Source: Hyphomonas oceanitis SCH89
GTDB taxonomy: Bacteria > Pseudomonadota > Alphaproteobacteria > Caulobacterales > Hyphomonadaceae
Length of the DNA: 64,000 bases
Assembly (NCBI RefSeq): GCF_000685295.1
Contig: NZ_ARYL01000002.1
Span: 62,001-126,000 of the forward strand
Reading direction: 5' to 3'
Within the stretch, counting starts at the first letter, position 1, and every line of letters begins with the position of its first letter. The notes under the pieces are model-generated. The model searched no databases. It saw only the letters and a list, made by a program, of their open reading frames with translations, and had not been told where the DNA came from. Both the position numbers and the translations under genes were made by a program. Of the stretch, positions 1 to 8,237 are shown one piece after another.

Positions 1-244
1 ACAATGGCTCGGCCATCGCATCGAACAGGCCGACAATGATGAACAGGAGAACGACGCGGAACAGCACAGCGAGCCCGATGCCCCAGCGCCGGACCATCGG
101 GGCTTTCTCCTCGCCGACACGCTTGGACTCGATGGAGATGTAAAGCAGGTTGTCGAAGCCAAGCACCGCCTGCAGCAGCAGAAGCATAAGGAGCGTAAAC
201 AGCCCCGATGTCGAGAATACTTCGTTGATGATGTCGCCGAGCAT
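1..244 (-). CDS. TerC family integral membrane protein (5' part, cut by window edge)
   Basis: An open frame runs leftward from an ATG at 242-244 to the window edge, giving about 81 residues with no stop. The N-terminus MLGDIINEVFSTSG is followed by a hydrophobic helix, then FDNLLYISIESKR, then a second hydrophobic helix. The F/xDN motif right after the first helix is the hallmark of the TerC/Alx family, integral membrane proteins linked to tellurite resistance and metal-ion (Mn) export. The substrate cannot be told from this fragment. It is transcribed leftward, in the same direction as the DUF885 gene at 352-2220, with about 107 bp between them. Confidence 0.75.
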   Translation of the reverse strand, partial: MLGDIINEVFSTSGLFTLLMLLLLQAVLGFDNLLYISIESKRVGEEKAPMVRRWGIGLAVLFRVVLLFIIVGLFDAMAEPL

Positions 245-351
245 GTCTGCGCCCCCTGTTGCTGACTCCTGATCGCATTAGGTTAGACAGCGCATCGGGC
301 CCGGCAGGGTTCCCTTCTGCAAGGAAACACGCTGCCGGGGCCGCCGCATAG

Positions 352-2220
352 CTATTCAGCCTGTTTGGATTCTGCGATCCAGGTGTCGACATTCTGTTCG
401 AGCACGGCTAGTGGCACGGCGCCGTCCCGCAACACGACGTCATGGAAATCGCGAATGTCAAACTGGTCGCCCAAGGCGGTCTTTGCGGTCTGGCGCAGTT
501 CGACGATTTTCAGCATCCCGATCTTGTAGGCCGTGGCCTGTCCCGGCATCACGATATAACGCTCGATGGCCTTCTTGCAGTCGCCCTCGGGGTTTGGCGT
601 ATTGTCCAGCAGGTACTGGATCGCCTGTTCGCGGGTCCAGTGCTTGTCATGGATGCCGGTATCGACCACGAGCCTGGCAGCACGCCAGATTTCCATCGCG
701 AGACGGCCAAAATCATCATACGGATCAGAGTAGTAGCCCATTTCTTTTGGCAGCAGCTCTGAATAGAGCCCCCAGCCTTCGGTATAGGCCGTGTAGCCGC
801 CATACTTGCGGAAGCTCGGGATGCCTTCGAGTTCCTGCGCCAGCGCGATTTGCATATGGTGGCCCGGAATACCTTCATGGAAGGCAAGCGCCTGCATCTG
901 GTAGGTCGGCATGTCCTGCATGCGATAGAGATTGGCGTAATATGTGCCGGGACGGCTGCCATCCGGAGCGGGGCGTGAATAGAACGCCTTTCCGGCCGAC
1001 TTTTCGCGGAACGGCTCGACGGCCTTCACGATCAGCTCTGCCTTCGGGAATGTCTTGAACACTTCGGGCAGGTCGCCGCGCATCTGGTCAATCGCTGCGG
1101 TTGCTTCGGCCAGGTATTCGGCTTTGCCTTCCTCCGTATTCGGTTTGAAGAATTGCGGATCAATCCGCATGAATTCGAAGAATTCCTTCAGCGTCCCCTC
1201 AAAGCCGACCTCGACCATGATGCCGCGCATCTCGTCCTGAATGCGGGCAACTTCCGCGAGACCGAGATTATGGATCTCGTCGGCGCTCATGTCGGTCGTG
1301 GTGATATGCTTCAGGCGCATGGCATAATAGGCATCCGCGTCAGGCAGCTTCCAGATACCGTCATCTGTCGTGGCCACCTCAGCTTGCGCCTTCATTTCGG
1401 CGATCGCGGCTTCGTAGGCTGGGCCTACTTTCTCAACCAGCGCAGTCTTGGCGTCGTCCATCAGTGTGTCGGCTTCGGCCTGTGGGATCGTGCCGGCCTC
1501 AACCAGTGCCTCGACCTTGCCCCTGAAATCTGCCAATAGCGGGCTGTCGGGCGTCCAGTTCGCGGCAAGCGGTGGAAAGGGCTCGCCTTTGATGACACTG
1601 CGGGAATCAGCGAGGACATAGTCGTAGACAAAGCGTGGCGGCATGATGCCTTTCGCCGCAGCGGCGCGCGCGTTGGCAACATTCTGGCCGAGATATTCCG
1701 GAATGCCATTGAGGCGCGAGATATAGGCCTTGGCATCCGCCAGGCTTGTCACCTTGTGCTGGTTCACGAGGAAGGCGGGAATGCCCGATTGCACGCCGTG
1801 CATCTGGTTGAAGATGTATTCGTGGTCGCGGAAGGGGAACTGGGCTTCGGCATCGGCCAGCTCATATTCCGCCAGCCGCCAGGAGAGTTTCGCCTGCGGG
1901 TCGAGCTTTTCGTAGTCAAAGGACTCCTTCATTTCCGCAACGGTGGCGCGCTGCAGTTCAAGGTCACCGAGCGCATGTGCCTCTGTAACGTCGTCCCATT
2001 GGCCATAGTCGTCCTTGATGCCGAGATAGGTCTGCCTCATCGGGCTGCGCGCGACCATTTCCTGAAATTTGACTTCAAACCAATCGTTTAGCCGGGCGCT
2101 TTCGTCCACGGTGACGTCGGCTACGGTCAGCACCTCGGTTTCGGGCACTCCCGATTGGGTCGGGCTGGTGCACGCGGCGAGCAGCAAAACAGCTGCGATG
2201 GCAGTGGCAGTACGCATCAT
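352..2220 (-). CDS. DUF885 family lipoprotein, putative zinc metallopeptidase
   Basis: The protein has 622 residues. The N-terminus carries a lipoprotein signal ending in LLLAACTS, so export and lipidation at that Cys are expected. Near residue 447 it has HEGIPGHHMQ, the conserved His-Glu-x3-His-His signature of DUF885 (PF05960), followed near residue 477 by YTEGWGLYSE, whose Glu probably completes a zinc site. Family members look like gluzincin-type peptidases, but the substrate is unknown. Two tandem ATGs open the gene; the first (2218-2220) is preceded by GGAG at a suitable distance. The length is normal for the family. It is divergent from cckA, and the shared 197-bp region contains four GANTC sites. 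Confidence 0.85.
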   Translation of the reverse strand: MMRTATAIAAVLLLAACTSPTQSGVPETEVLTVADVTVDESARLNDWFEVKFQEMVARSPMRQTYLGIKDDYGQWDDVTEAHALGDLELQRATVAEMKESFDYEKLDPQAKLSWRLAEYELADAEAQFPFRDHEYIFNQMHGVQSGIPAFLVNQHKVTSLADAKAYISRLNGIPEYLGQNVANARAAAAKGIMPPRFVYDYVLADSRSVIKGEPFPPLAANWTPDSPLLADFRGKVEALVEAGTIPQAEADTLMDDAKTALVEKVGPAYEAAIAEMKAQAEVATTDDGIWKLPDADAYYAMRLKHITTTDMSADEIHNLGLAEVARIQDEMRGIMVEVGFEGTLKEFFEFMRIDPQFFKPNTEEGKAEYLAEATAAIDQMRGDLPEVFKTFPKAELIVKAVEPFREKSAGKAFYSRPAPDGSRPGTYYANLYRMQDMPTYQMQALAFHEGIPGHHMQIALAQELEGIPSFRKYGGYTAYTEGWGLYSELLPKEMGYYSDPYDDFGRLAMEIWRAARLVVDTGIHDKHWTREQAIQYLLDNTPNPEGDCKKAIERYIVMPGQATAYKIGMLKIVELRQTAKTALGDQFDIRDFHDVVLRDGAVPLAVLEQNVDTWIAESKQAE

Positions 2221-2231
2221 GTGAAACTCCG

Positions 2232-2342
2232 GAATCTGATGAGGTTAATGCAATTTCCACTGTGACTCTTAACGCTTTTTTCGCTTTCGTTAACCTTTGC
2301 AGTGTCAAACTATGTGGACTAGGATTCCGCTTCGGCTGAGTC
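2232..2342. promoter_or_regulatory. Cluster of four GANTC (CcrM) sites upstream of cckA
   Basis: GANTC pentamers occur at 2232-2236, 2264-2268, 2323-2327 and 2338-2342 in the 197-bp region between the DUF885 gene and cckA. Random expectation is about 0.8 in this length. In Caulobacterales CcrM methylates GANTC, and hemimethylation controls cell-cycle promoters through GcrA. That this cluster regulates cckA or its neighbour is inference. Confidence 0.4.
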
Positions 2343-2417
2343 GGCCCCTCGCCGTGGAATCAGTGTAGAGTGATCCGGCATGTGATTTTATGCTGTCGGT
2401 GCAGGAGACGTAACACG

Positions 2418-5009
2418 ATGGATTCCCTGGAACTGACGCAGGCGACCAATTCTGGCGATGATGGCGAAACCATCGGCGGCGAAGGTTTCGCCGCTATGGG
2501 TGGACGCTTCGACATCATGCAGCTCCTGTTCTGGGGCTGCCTGCTGATTTCGATCGCGGCGGCCAGTGTTGCGCTGGCATGGCCGAAGGCGTCGGGTGCG
2601 CCTGGTCCGATCCTGCTGATCTCGATGGCATCCGGCGGTCTTGTCTTCCTCCTGTGGAGCGTTCGCGGGGCAGGGCGTTTCCTCGGCCTCTTTCCGGAAC
2701 GTGGCTCAGCCGCGCGTACCGTTCAGACCAATATTCCCCGTTTCGGCTGGATCGAGGCGCTCGACGAGTCCGTTCTGATCACTGATCAGGGCGGCGCGCC
2801 TGTGGCAGCCAATGAATCCTATACCGAGCTCAGCCAGCTCGCACTGATGGTCGGTCAGCCCGATGGCGGGGCCGTGACCGTCGACCGCCTGTTCGGCGCC
2901 AATCCGGGCCTTGCGGCTCCGGTCTACCGCCTCTCCAAGGCCGCCAAGGCCGGTCAGGCCCGCCGCGAAGTCCTGCCGCCGATCACAATTGGTGCAGAGC
3001 AGGTTCCCGCCCAGTTCGAGATCGGTGTTTCGCCGCTGCCACGCCAGCGCGTGCTCTGGCGCATCCGCCGCATCGCCGGTCAGCAGGAAGCGACCGGCGC
3101 ATCGGACCTGAAATCCCTTTACGTCGAAGATGCGCCCATGGGCTTCTTCGCTGCGCGCCCCGATGGCACGATCACCTATGCCAACAGCTGGCTGCGTGAA
3201 ATGCTGGGCCTGCCGGAATCGGCCAAGAACATTCGCATCGACGACATCATGCGTCCCGAATTCGTGAAAATGCTGGCACGCGACCGCAAGTCCGGTGCGC
3301 CGGGCCGCGCCGATATTCAGTTGCGCGCCCGTGACGGCGTCGAAGTGCCGGTGCAGGCGATCACGACCTGGGCAGGCCGTGGCTCTGAAGCGGCTGGCCG
3401 CACGATCATCCTTGCCAACCAGCAGGTGCTGAACGGACAGGAAGAGCGCCTGAATTTCGCCTCCTCCTCGCGCCCGCCGCGCCTCGATGGCGACCCGATG
3501 TTCGACGATGCACCCTTTGGTGCCGTCCGCCTGCAGGGCGACGGTGTGGACGGGGCCATCATCCTCGATGCCAACCGCGCGCTGATGGAAATGACGGGCG
3601 GCGAAGCGACACCCGGTGGCCGCTTCTCGAATCTCTTCGTTGCTGAGGACGGCCAGGAATCGCTCAATGGCTTGCTGATTGATGCCATCGACAAGCCGGT
3701 CGGCTTGAAGCTGGCCGGCCGTGAGCCGCGCCACGTCAACGTATTCGTTACGCTCGACAATAATGGCCGTCCGTCGGTTGCCTACGTGATCGACATTACC
3801 GAACAGCGCGAACTGGAACTGCGCCTCGCACATGGTGAAAAGATGCAGGCCATCGGCCAGCTCGCTGGCGGCGTGGCGCATGATTTCAACAATGTGCTGC
3901 AGGGCATCATCCTCAACAATGAGGACCTGATGACGACCCACCCGGTGGGTGACCCGTCCTATAATAACCTGAAATCCATCCACGAATTCTCGATCCGTGC
4001 GAAAGACCTTGTCCGCATGCTGCTCGCCTATGCGCGCCAGCAGACCTTCAAGCGCGAGATTTTCAACGTCACGGATTTCCTGTCGGAATTCTCCATCCTG
4101 CTGCGCCAGATTCTCGACGAGCGTGTCGAGATCGACGTGAAGCATGGCCGCGACGTGCCGCACATCAAGGCCGACAAGAACCAGCTCGAAACCGCGATCA
4201 TCAACCTCGCCACGAATGCGCGCGACGCCATGATCAGCCATAATAATGGTGGCAAGCTGACGATCCGTACCGCCCGCGCCACAGGCAAGGATGCGCAAGC
4301 TAAAGGTTTTGGCTATGTCGAAGATGGCGACTACATGTTGATCGAGATGGAGGACACCGGCCACGGCATGCCGCGCGAAGTGATGGACAAGATTTTCCAG
4401 CCCTTCTTCACGACGAAGGAAGCTGGCGTCGGCACGGGCCTTGGCCTCGCCACGGTCTACGGCATCATCAAACAGTCGGGCGGCTATATCTGCCCGCTGT
4501 CCACAGTCGGTAAGGGTACCACGTTCCAGATTTACCTGCCTGCGCTTAAGGCCGAAGACATCCCGGCCCCGGTCGAGATGACCCAGGCCGAGAAGCAGGC
4601 CCACCGTCCGGTCGACATTTCCGGTCGCGGCCGCATCCTGCTGATCGAGGACGAAGACGGCGTGCGTGCCATCACTGCGACACAGCTGCGCAAGCGCGGC
4701 TATGAAGTCTCGGAAGCCTGCGATGGTGAAGAGGCGATGGAAGTGCTGGAAGACAATCCGGGCGCCTTTGATCTCGTTATCTCCGACGTTGTCATGCCAG
4801 GCATGGACGGCCCGACGCTGATCCGTGAAGCGAAGGAATTGCTCGGCCATGCCCGCGTGATTTTCATCTCCGGCTATGCCGAGCGCGACCTTGCCAAGCA
4901 GCTGGACGATGACCGTGCGGTCTCGTTCCTGGCCAAGCCGTTCACGTCCCGCCAGTTGGCCGAGCGCGTGAAGATGGAACTGGGTAATCCGAAAGCCGAA
5001 GCTGCCTGA
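2418..5009 (+). CDS. cckA: CckA-type hybrid sensor histidine kinase / phosphatase
   Basis: This is the membrane-anchored cell-cycle kinase that, with a ChpT phosphotransferase, drives phosphorylation of CtrA. Two hydrophobic segments lie near residues 31-55 and 60-82. PAS-like sensor regions follow, then a HisKA dimerisation helix with GGVAHDFNN (phospho-His about 488) and an HATPase domain with GTGLGLATVYGI. A C-terminal receiver contains RILLIEDEDGV and SDVVMPGMDGPT (phospho-Asp about 790). At 863 aa it is longer than Caulobacter CckA because of the expanded sensor region. The reading frame is open from a GTG at 2370, but ATG 2418 is preferred because AGGAG at 2403-2407 sits at the right distance. 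It lies convergent with the hydrolase gene, 20 bp away. ChpT and CtrA are not in the window. Confidence 0.92.
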   Translation: MDSLELTQATNSGDDGETIGGEGFAAMGGRFDIMQLLFWGCLLISIAAASVALAWPKASGAPGPILLISMASGGLVFLLWSVRGAGRFLGLFPERGSAARTVQTNIPRFGWIEALDESVLITDQGGAPVAANESYTELSQLALMVGQPDGGAVTVDRLFGANPGLAAPVYRLSKAAKAGQARREVLPPITIGAEQVPAQFEIGVSPLPRQRVLWRIRRIAGQQEATGASDLKSLYVEDAPMGFFAARPDGTITYANSWLREMLGLPESAKNIRIDDIMRPEFVKMLARDRKSGAPGRADIQLRARDGVEVPVQAITTWAGRGSEAAGRTIILANQQVLNGQEERLNFASSSRPPRLDGDPMFDDAPFGAVRLQGDGVDGAIILDANRALMEMTGGEATPGGRFSNLFVAEDGQESLNGLLIDAIDKPVGLKLAGREPRHVNVFVTLDNNGRPSVAYVIDITEQRELELRLAHGEKMQAIGQLAGGVAHDFNNVLQGIILNNEDLMTTHPVGDPSYNNLKSIHEFSIRAKDLVRMLLAYARQQTFKREIFNVTDFLSEFSILLRQILDERVEIDVKHGRDVPHIKADKNQLETAIINLATNARDAMISHNNGGKLTIRTARATGKDAQAKGFGYVEDGDYMLIEMEDTGHGMPREVMDKIFQPFFTTKEAGVGTGLGLATVYGIIKQSGGYICPLSTVGKGTTFQIYLPALKAEDIPAPVEMTQAEKQAHRPVDISGRGRILLIEDEDGVRAITATQLRKRGYEVSEACDGEEAMEVLEDNPGAFDLVISDVVMPGMDGPTLIREAKELLGHARVIFISGYAERDLAKQLDDDRAVSFLAKPFTSRQLAERVKMELGNPKAEAA

Positions 5010-5029
5010 TCCTGAGCGGCTCTCGGGCG

Positions 5030-5773
5030 TCACATCATCCGTTTCGTCGCCCAGAATTCCTTGAGCACGAGGGCAAAGCTGCCAGGGTGCTCAGCGCAGG
5101 CCCAGTGGCTCGCATCGGGTTCGACATGTAGCGGTACGCTCCAGTTTTGGGCAAAGCGTTGCGCGACGGAGAGATTCACGAACGGATCGTTCTCGCCCCA
5201 GTAAAGCTGGCCCTTTGAGGGCAGGTTGGCGAGATCCTCTTCCCACTGCCCGGAAAAGCGCAGGCCACGGGCTGAACGATAGAGCTTCAAAATCGATTGG
5301 CGCATGGTCTTGTCGACCAGCGGTGCTTCATGGGCAGCGATAGGCGCGGGTAGGCCACCATCGACCAGCGCGGCTTCAAGCTTTTCTGTGTCGCGCATGC
5401 CCATCATCACCAGTTCCCCGAGCAGGGGCGTTGCCCACAGGCGCGCCATGCGGTGGCCGGAATAATGGCTGTCGATCACGGCATTGGTGACGCACCAGCT
5501 TTCGACCAGGTCTGGCCGCAGCGAGCAGGCGCGCAATGTGAGAAGCGCGCCCCAGTCATGGCCGACAATATTGACCGGCTCGCCGACGGCTTCCATCTGC
5601 CCGATCAGCCAGTCGGCATAGGCATCCTTTGTGCACTTGAAGCCATCCGGCACGGGGCAGCCAAAGCCTGGAAGGGCCGGCGCGATCCACTGGTCGGGTT
5701 TGAGGGCGAGCGCCTTGATCAGGGGCTGCCAGAGAAAGGGCGTGTCAGGCACGCCATGCACGAACAGGATCAT
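5030..5773 (-). CDS. Alpha/beta hydrolase, epoxide hydrolase / haloalkane dehalogenase type
   Basis: The protein has 247 residues. It opens with MILFVHGVPDTPFLW, carrying the HGxP oxyanion motif, so the usual leader before strand 1 is almost absent. The nucleophile elbow GHDWGA near residue 71 places Asp, not Ser, at the nucleophile. That is the pattern of epoxide hydrolases and haloalkane dehalogenases. The catalytic His is probably in ASHWACAEHPG near the C-terminus. ATG at 5771-5773 is preceded by GGGGGAG at suitable spacing. The substrate is unknown. A PaaX-type regulator lies upstream in the same direction, 136 bp away, but no operon link is evident. Confidence 0.82.
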   Translation of the reverse strand: MILFVHGVPDTPFLWQPLIKALALKPDQWIAPALPGFGCPVPDGFKCTKDAYADWLIGQMEAVGEPVNIVGHDWGALLTLRACSLRPDLVESWCVTNAVIDSHYSGHRMARLWATPLLGELVMMGMRDTEKLEAALVDGGLPAPIAAHEAPLVDKTMRQSILKLYRSARGLRFSGQWEEDLANLPSKGQLYWGENDPFVNLSVAQRFAQNWSVPLHVEPDASHWACAEHPGSFALVLKEFWATKRMM

Positions 5774-5909
5774 GTGTCTTGCTCCCCCGAGCCCGGTTAT
5801 CTGTTCCTCTCAAGAGTGAGCCACAACCCGCAGCCGGGCGCAAGGATTTCGCGCTCTGGTGGCGTGTGCAGGCGCCGGATGTCGTTTCGGCAAGCACCAT
5901 TTCGCAAAA

Positions 5910-6713
5910 CTAGGCCAGTTGGTCCCAAAAGGTGCGGCCGAAGGCATCGTAGGCATCCATTTCCGACACCATCTCGCGAAAGAGGGCGGCGTCGCCAATA
6001 TCTTCCGGCAGGAGCGGGTCGAGGTTGATCGTGCGGATGACGGACTGGCCGATCAACAGCGTCTCGCGGGCGGCGTCATCGGCGGGTAGTTTGGCGGCGG
6101 CCTTGCGGCTGCCCTGCATGGCGGCGATGGCCCCTTCATAGGTCGCTTTCAGGTCGTCGGTGGACCAGAGGCCCTGCCAGTCCACGCCTGCGGGCAGGGC
6201 TGTGTCGCTGATCGTCAGGAGGAGGGCGTCTTCCTGCAAGCCGATGCCGGTCAGCGCCTCGCGCAACTTATCGAGGGACAGGCGCAGATTGTCGGGCCGC
6301 ACCCAGAGGCCGGCTTCCGCCTGCGCAAACCCATAAAGACGAAGCGCGCGCATGCGGGCCCGCAGGTCTTTCCGGTCTGTGCGGCCAAGATGGTTTGTCA
6401 GGACGCCAATCCACCCGCCACCCCATGGCCGGGTGCGATCGGGCGCATTGCGCCAGCTGCTGATCTCGGCCGTGAAGGCGGCGGCTTTCGGCCCGGTCGC
6501 ATAGACGCCCCGGTCGACGCTTTCCAGCAGGCCTTCCTTCACAAGCCGCGTCACCGCCATGCGAATCGCGGTCGGCTCCATGCCGAACAGGCCGCCCGCG
6601 CGGGAGAGATAGGCCAGAGTCTGCGGACGCCGCCCCGGCACGCTCATCAGCGACAGGACCAGCGTACGCGCGGAGACGTCTTCAGTTTTAGTAGGTTTAA
6701 AACGTAACGACAT
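5910..6713 (-). CDS. PaaX-family transcriptional regulator
   Basis: The protein has 267 residues. It has an N-terminal winged helix (roughly residues 15-75, including AIRMAVTRLVKEGLLES) and the long PaaX C-terminal regions. PaaX proteins are GntR-related repressors that sense aryl-CoA or other acyl-CoA ligands; PaaX itself responds to phenylacetyl-CoA. No phenylacetate genes occur here, so the ligand is unknown. The start codon lies only 69 bp from the divergent desaturase gene, which suggests that the regulator controls that gene and itself. Confidence 0.8.
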   Translation of the reverse strand: MSLRFKPTKTEDVSARTLVLSLMSVPGRRPQTLAYLSRAGGLFGMEPTAIRMAVTRLVKEGLLESVDRGVYATGPKAAAFTAEISSWRNAPDRTRPWGGGWIGVLTNHLGRTDRKDLRARMRALRLYGFAQAEAGLWVRPDNLRLSLDKLREALTGIGLQEDALLLTISDTALPAGVDWQGLWSTDDLKATYEGAIAAMQGSRKAAAKLPADDAARETLLIGQSVIRTINLDPLLPEDIGDAALFREMVSEMDAYDAFGRTFWDQLA

Positions 6714-6740
6714 TTGACGTATTGTGCATATTTGTGTTAC
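6704..6740. promoter_or_regulatory. Candidate PaaX-type operator / desaturase promoter
   Basis: Imperfect inverted repeat GTAACGACA (6704-6712) ... TGTGTTAC (6733-6740) spans the start of the PaaX-type gene and the desaturase promoter. TTGACG at 6714-6719 could be a -35 element for the desaturase; no good -10 follows at ideal spacing. Placement between divergent regulator and target supports an operator role, but this is inference. Confidence 0.3.
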
Positions 6741-6782
6741 AAAGACAAAAAGATAAAGAAGTCGAAGGGAAGAGACCCCAAC

Positions 6783-7700
6783 ATGACCGAAGCTGTACGC
6801 CTGTCAGAGGCCCTGACGAAGGAAGAATTGCGCGAGCTGTCAACACCTTCGGATGTGAAGGCCATCGCTTCGCTCGTGTTCAACTGGGCGCTGATCGTGG
6901 CGGCCTTTGCCGTGCCGATCATCTGGACCAATCCGCTGACAATTCTTGCGGCGATCCTCTTCCTCGGCGGGCGCCAGCTTGGCCTCGGCATCCTTAACCA
7001 TGACTGTGCCCATCATGCCTTTGTCAGCAGCAAGAAAGGCAATGACTTTATCGGCCACTGGCTGTGCGGCGCGCCGATGAATATCTCGGTCTATGCCTAT
7101 CGCACCTATCATCTTAAGCATCACAAATATGCCGGCACCGACCAGGACCCGGACAAGATTTTCGTGAAGAATTACCCCGTGTCGAAAGACAGCCTGAAAC
7201 GCAAACTGATGCGCGATGTGACGGGCCGCACCGGCTTTCGCGACACGGTGATGAAGCTGAAGGGCTTCAAGCTGAAGAAGCATTATCCTTGGCTTGCCTT
7301 CCATATCGGTCTGCTGGCCGTGCTGACGGCTGTTGGCGCGCCATGGGCCTACCTGATGTGGTGGGCGGCGGAAATTTTCGTCTATCCCGTGCTAACCCGC
7401 GTGCGCCAGATCGGCGAGCATGGCGTGGCGCTTAACCGTGACAGCCTTGATCCGCGGGACAATACGAGCACGACCCTCGCCTCATGGTGGGAGCGGCTGC
7501 TGATTGCGCCGAACCAAGTGAACTACCACCTTGAGCATCACCATTTTGCCGCCGTGCCGGGCTACAACTTGCCACGTCTGCACAAGCTGCTCTCGTCACG
7601 CGGCTATTACCGCGACCATGAGTGTATCTCGCATGGCTATCTCGATGTGCTGCGCCGTGCGGTGCGCCACGATGAGGCGAAAGGGGCTGTCGCGGCCTGA
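6783..7700 (+). CDS. Membrane fatty acid desaturase family protein
   Basis: The protein has 305 residues. It has the three histidine boxes of membrane di-iron desaturases: HDCAHH near residue 73, HLKHH near residue 109 and HLEHH near residue 249. Hydrophobic segments lie before box 1 and between boxes 2 and 3. It should introduce a double bond into acyl chains, or hydroxylate a related lipid, at the cytoplasmic membrane. The regiospecificity cannot be read from the sequence. An upstream TTG at 6714 keeps the frame open, but ATG 6783 is preferred because GGAAGAG precedes it. It is divergent from the PaaX-type regulator, its likely controller. Confidence 0.87.
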   Translation: MTEAVRLSEALTKEELRELSTPSDVKAIASLVFNWALIVAAFAVPIIWTNPLTILAAILFLGGRQLGLGILNHDCAHHAFVSSKKGNDFIGHWLCGAPMNISVYAYRTYHLKHHKYAGTDQDPDKIFVKNYPVSKDSLKRKLMRDVTGRTGFRDTVMKLKGFKLKKHYPWLAFHIGLLAVLTAVGAPWAYLMWWAAEIFVYPVLTRVRQIGEHGVALNRDSLDPRDNTSTTLASWWERLLIAPNQVNYHLEHHHFAAVPGYNLPRLHKLLSSRGYYRDHECISHGYLDVLRRAVRHDEAKGAVAA

Positions 7701-7760
7701 CGCCCTGTCCCTTGCGGGCTGGTCGGGCTAGGGTCTGCTGAGAATGCAGGAGACCCCATC

Positions 7761-8219
7761 ATGATTCGCAGAAACACATTTCTCGCGCCGGCATTGGCTG
7801 CGGCCTGCCTGCTTGCTGCCTGCAACAAGGCGCCTGCGCCAGAACCCACACCCACGCCCGCACCAGAGCGCGAGGCCGTCGAGCCGATTGAGCCATCTCT
7901 CCCAGTTCCCGAGCCAGTCGAGCGCCCAGACCCATCTTTTGCCAATACGCCAGAGGAGAAGCTGGGGCAGGGACGCGAGATTGCCGAAACGGTCTGCGCG
8001 ACCTGCCATGCCGTGGGCACCGAAGGCGACAGCCCGCATGCCGACGCCATCCCGTTCCGCGACTTGTCGAAACATTATCCGATCGAGGACCTCGCTGAGC
8101 CTCTGGCCGAAGGCATCATGGTGGGCCATCCGGACATGCCGATCTTTGAGTTCGAGCCGGAGCATATCGACTCGCTGCTAACCTATATCCAGAGCATTCA
8201 GGCGCCACACGACCTCTAG
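7761..8219 (+). CDS. Small lipoprotein c-type cytochrome
   Basis: The protein has 152 residues. A lipoprotein signal ends in LLAACNK. A Pro/Glu-rich spacer of about 35 residues follows, then one class I cytochrome c domain. Haem attaches through CATCH (residues about 79-83), and the distal ligand is probably Met in GHPDMP near residue 126. It would be a membrane-tethered periplasmic electron carrier. The start follows GGAGACC. Its partner is unknown. It sits downstream of the desaturase on the same strand and is convergent with the flavin monooxygenase gene, 18 bp away. Confidence 0.88.
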   Translation: MIRRNTFLAPALAAACLLAACNKAPAPEPTPTPAPEREAVEPIEPSLPVPEPVERPDPSFANTPEEKLGQGREIAETVCATCHAVGTEGDSPHADAIPFRDLSKHYPIEDLAEPLAEGIMVGHPDMPIFEFEPEHIDSLLTYIQSIQAPHDL

Positions 8220-8237
8220 GCCGGCGGCGCGCCTTCC

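Noticed and set aside
2706-5033. 775-residue open frame antisense to cckA
   Set aside because: It lies opposite a strongly conserved gene; GC-rich codon bias creates long antisense frames. No domain is seen.
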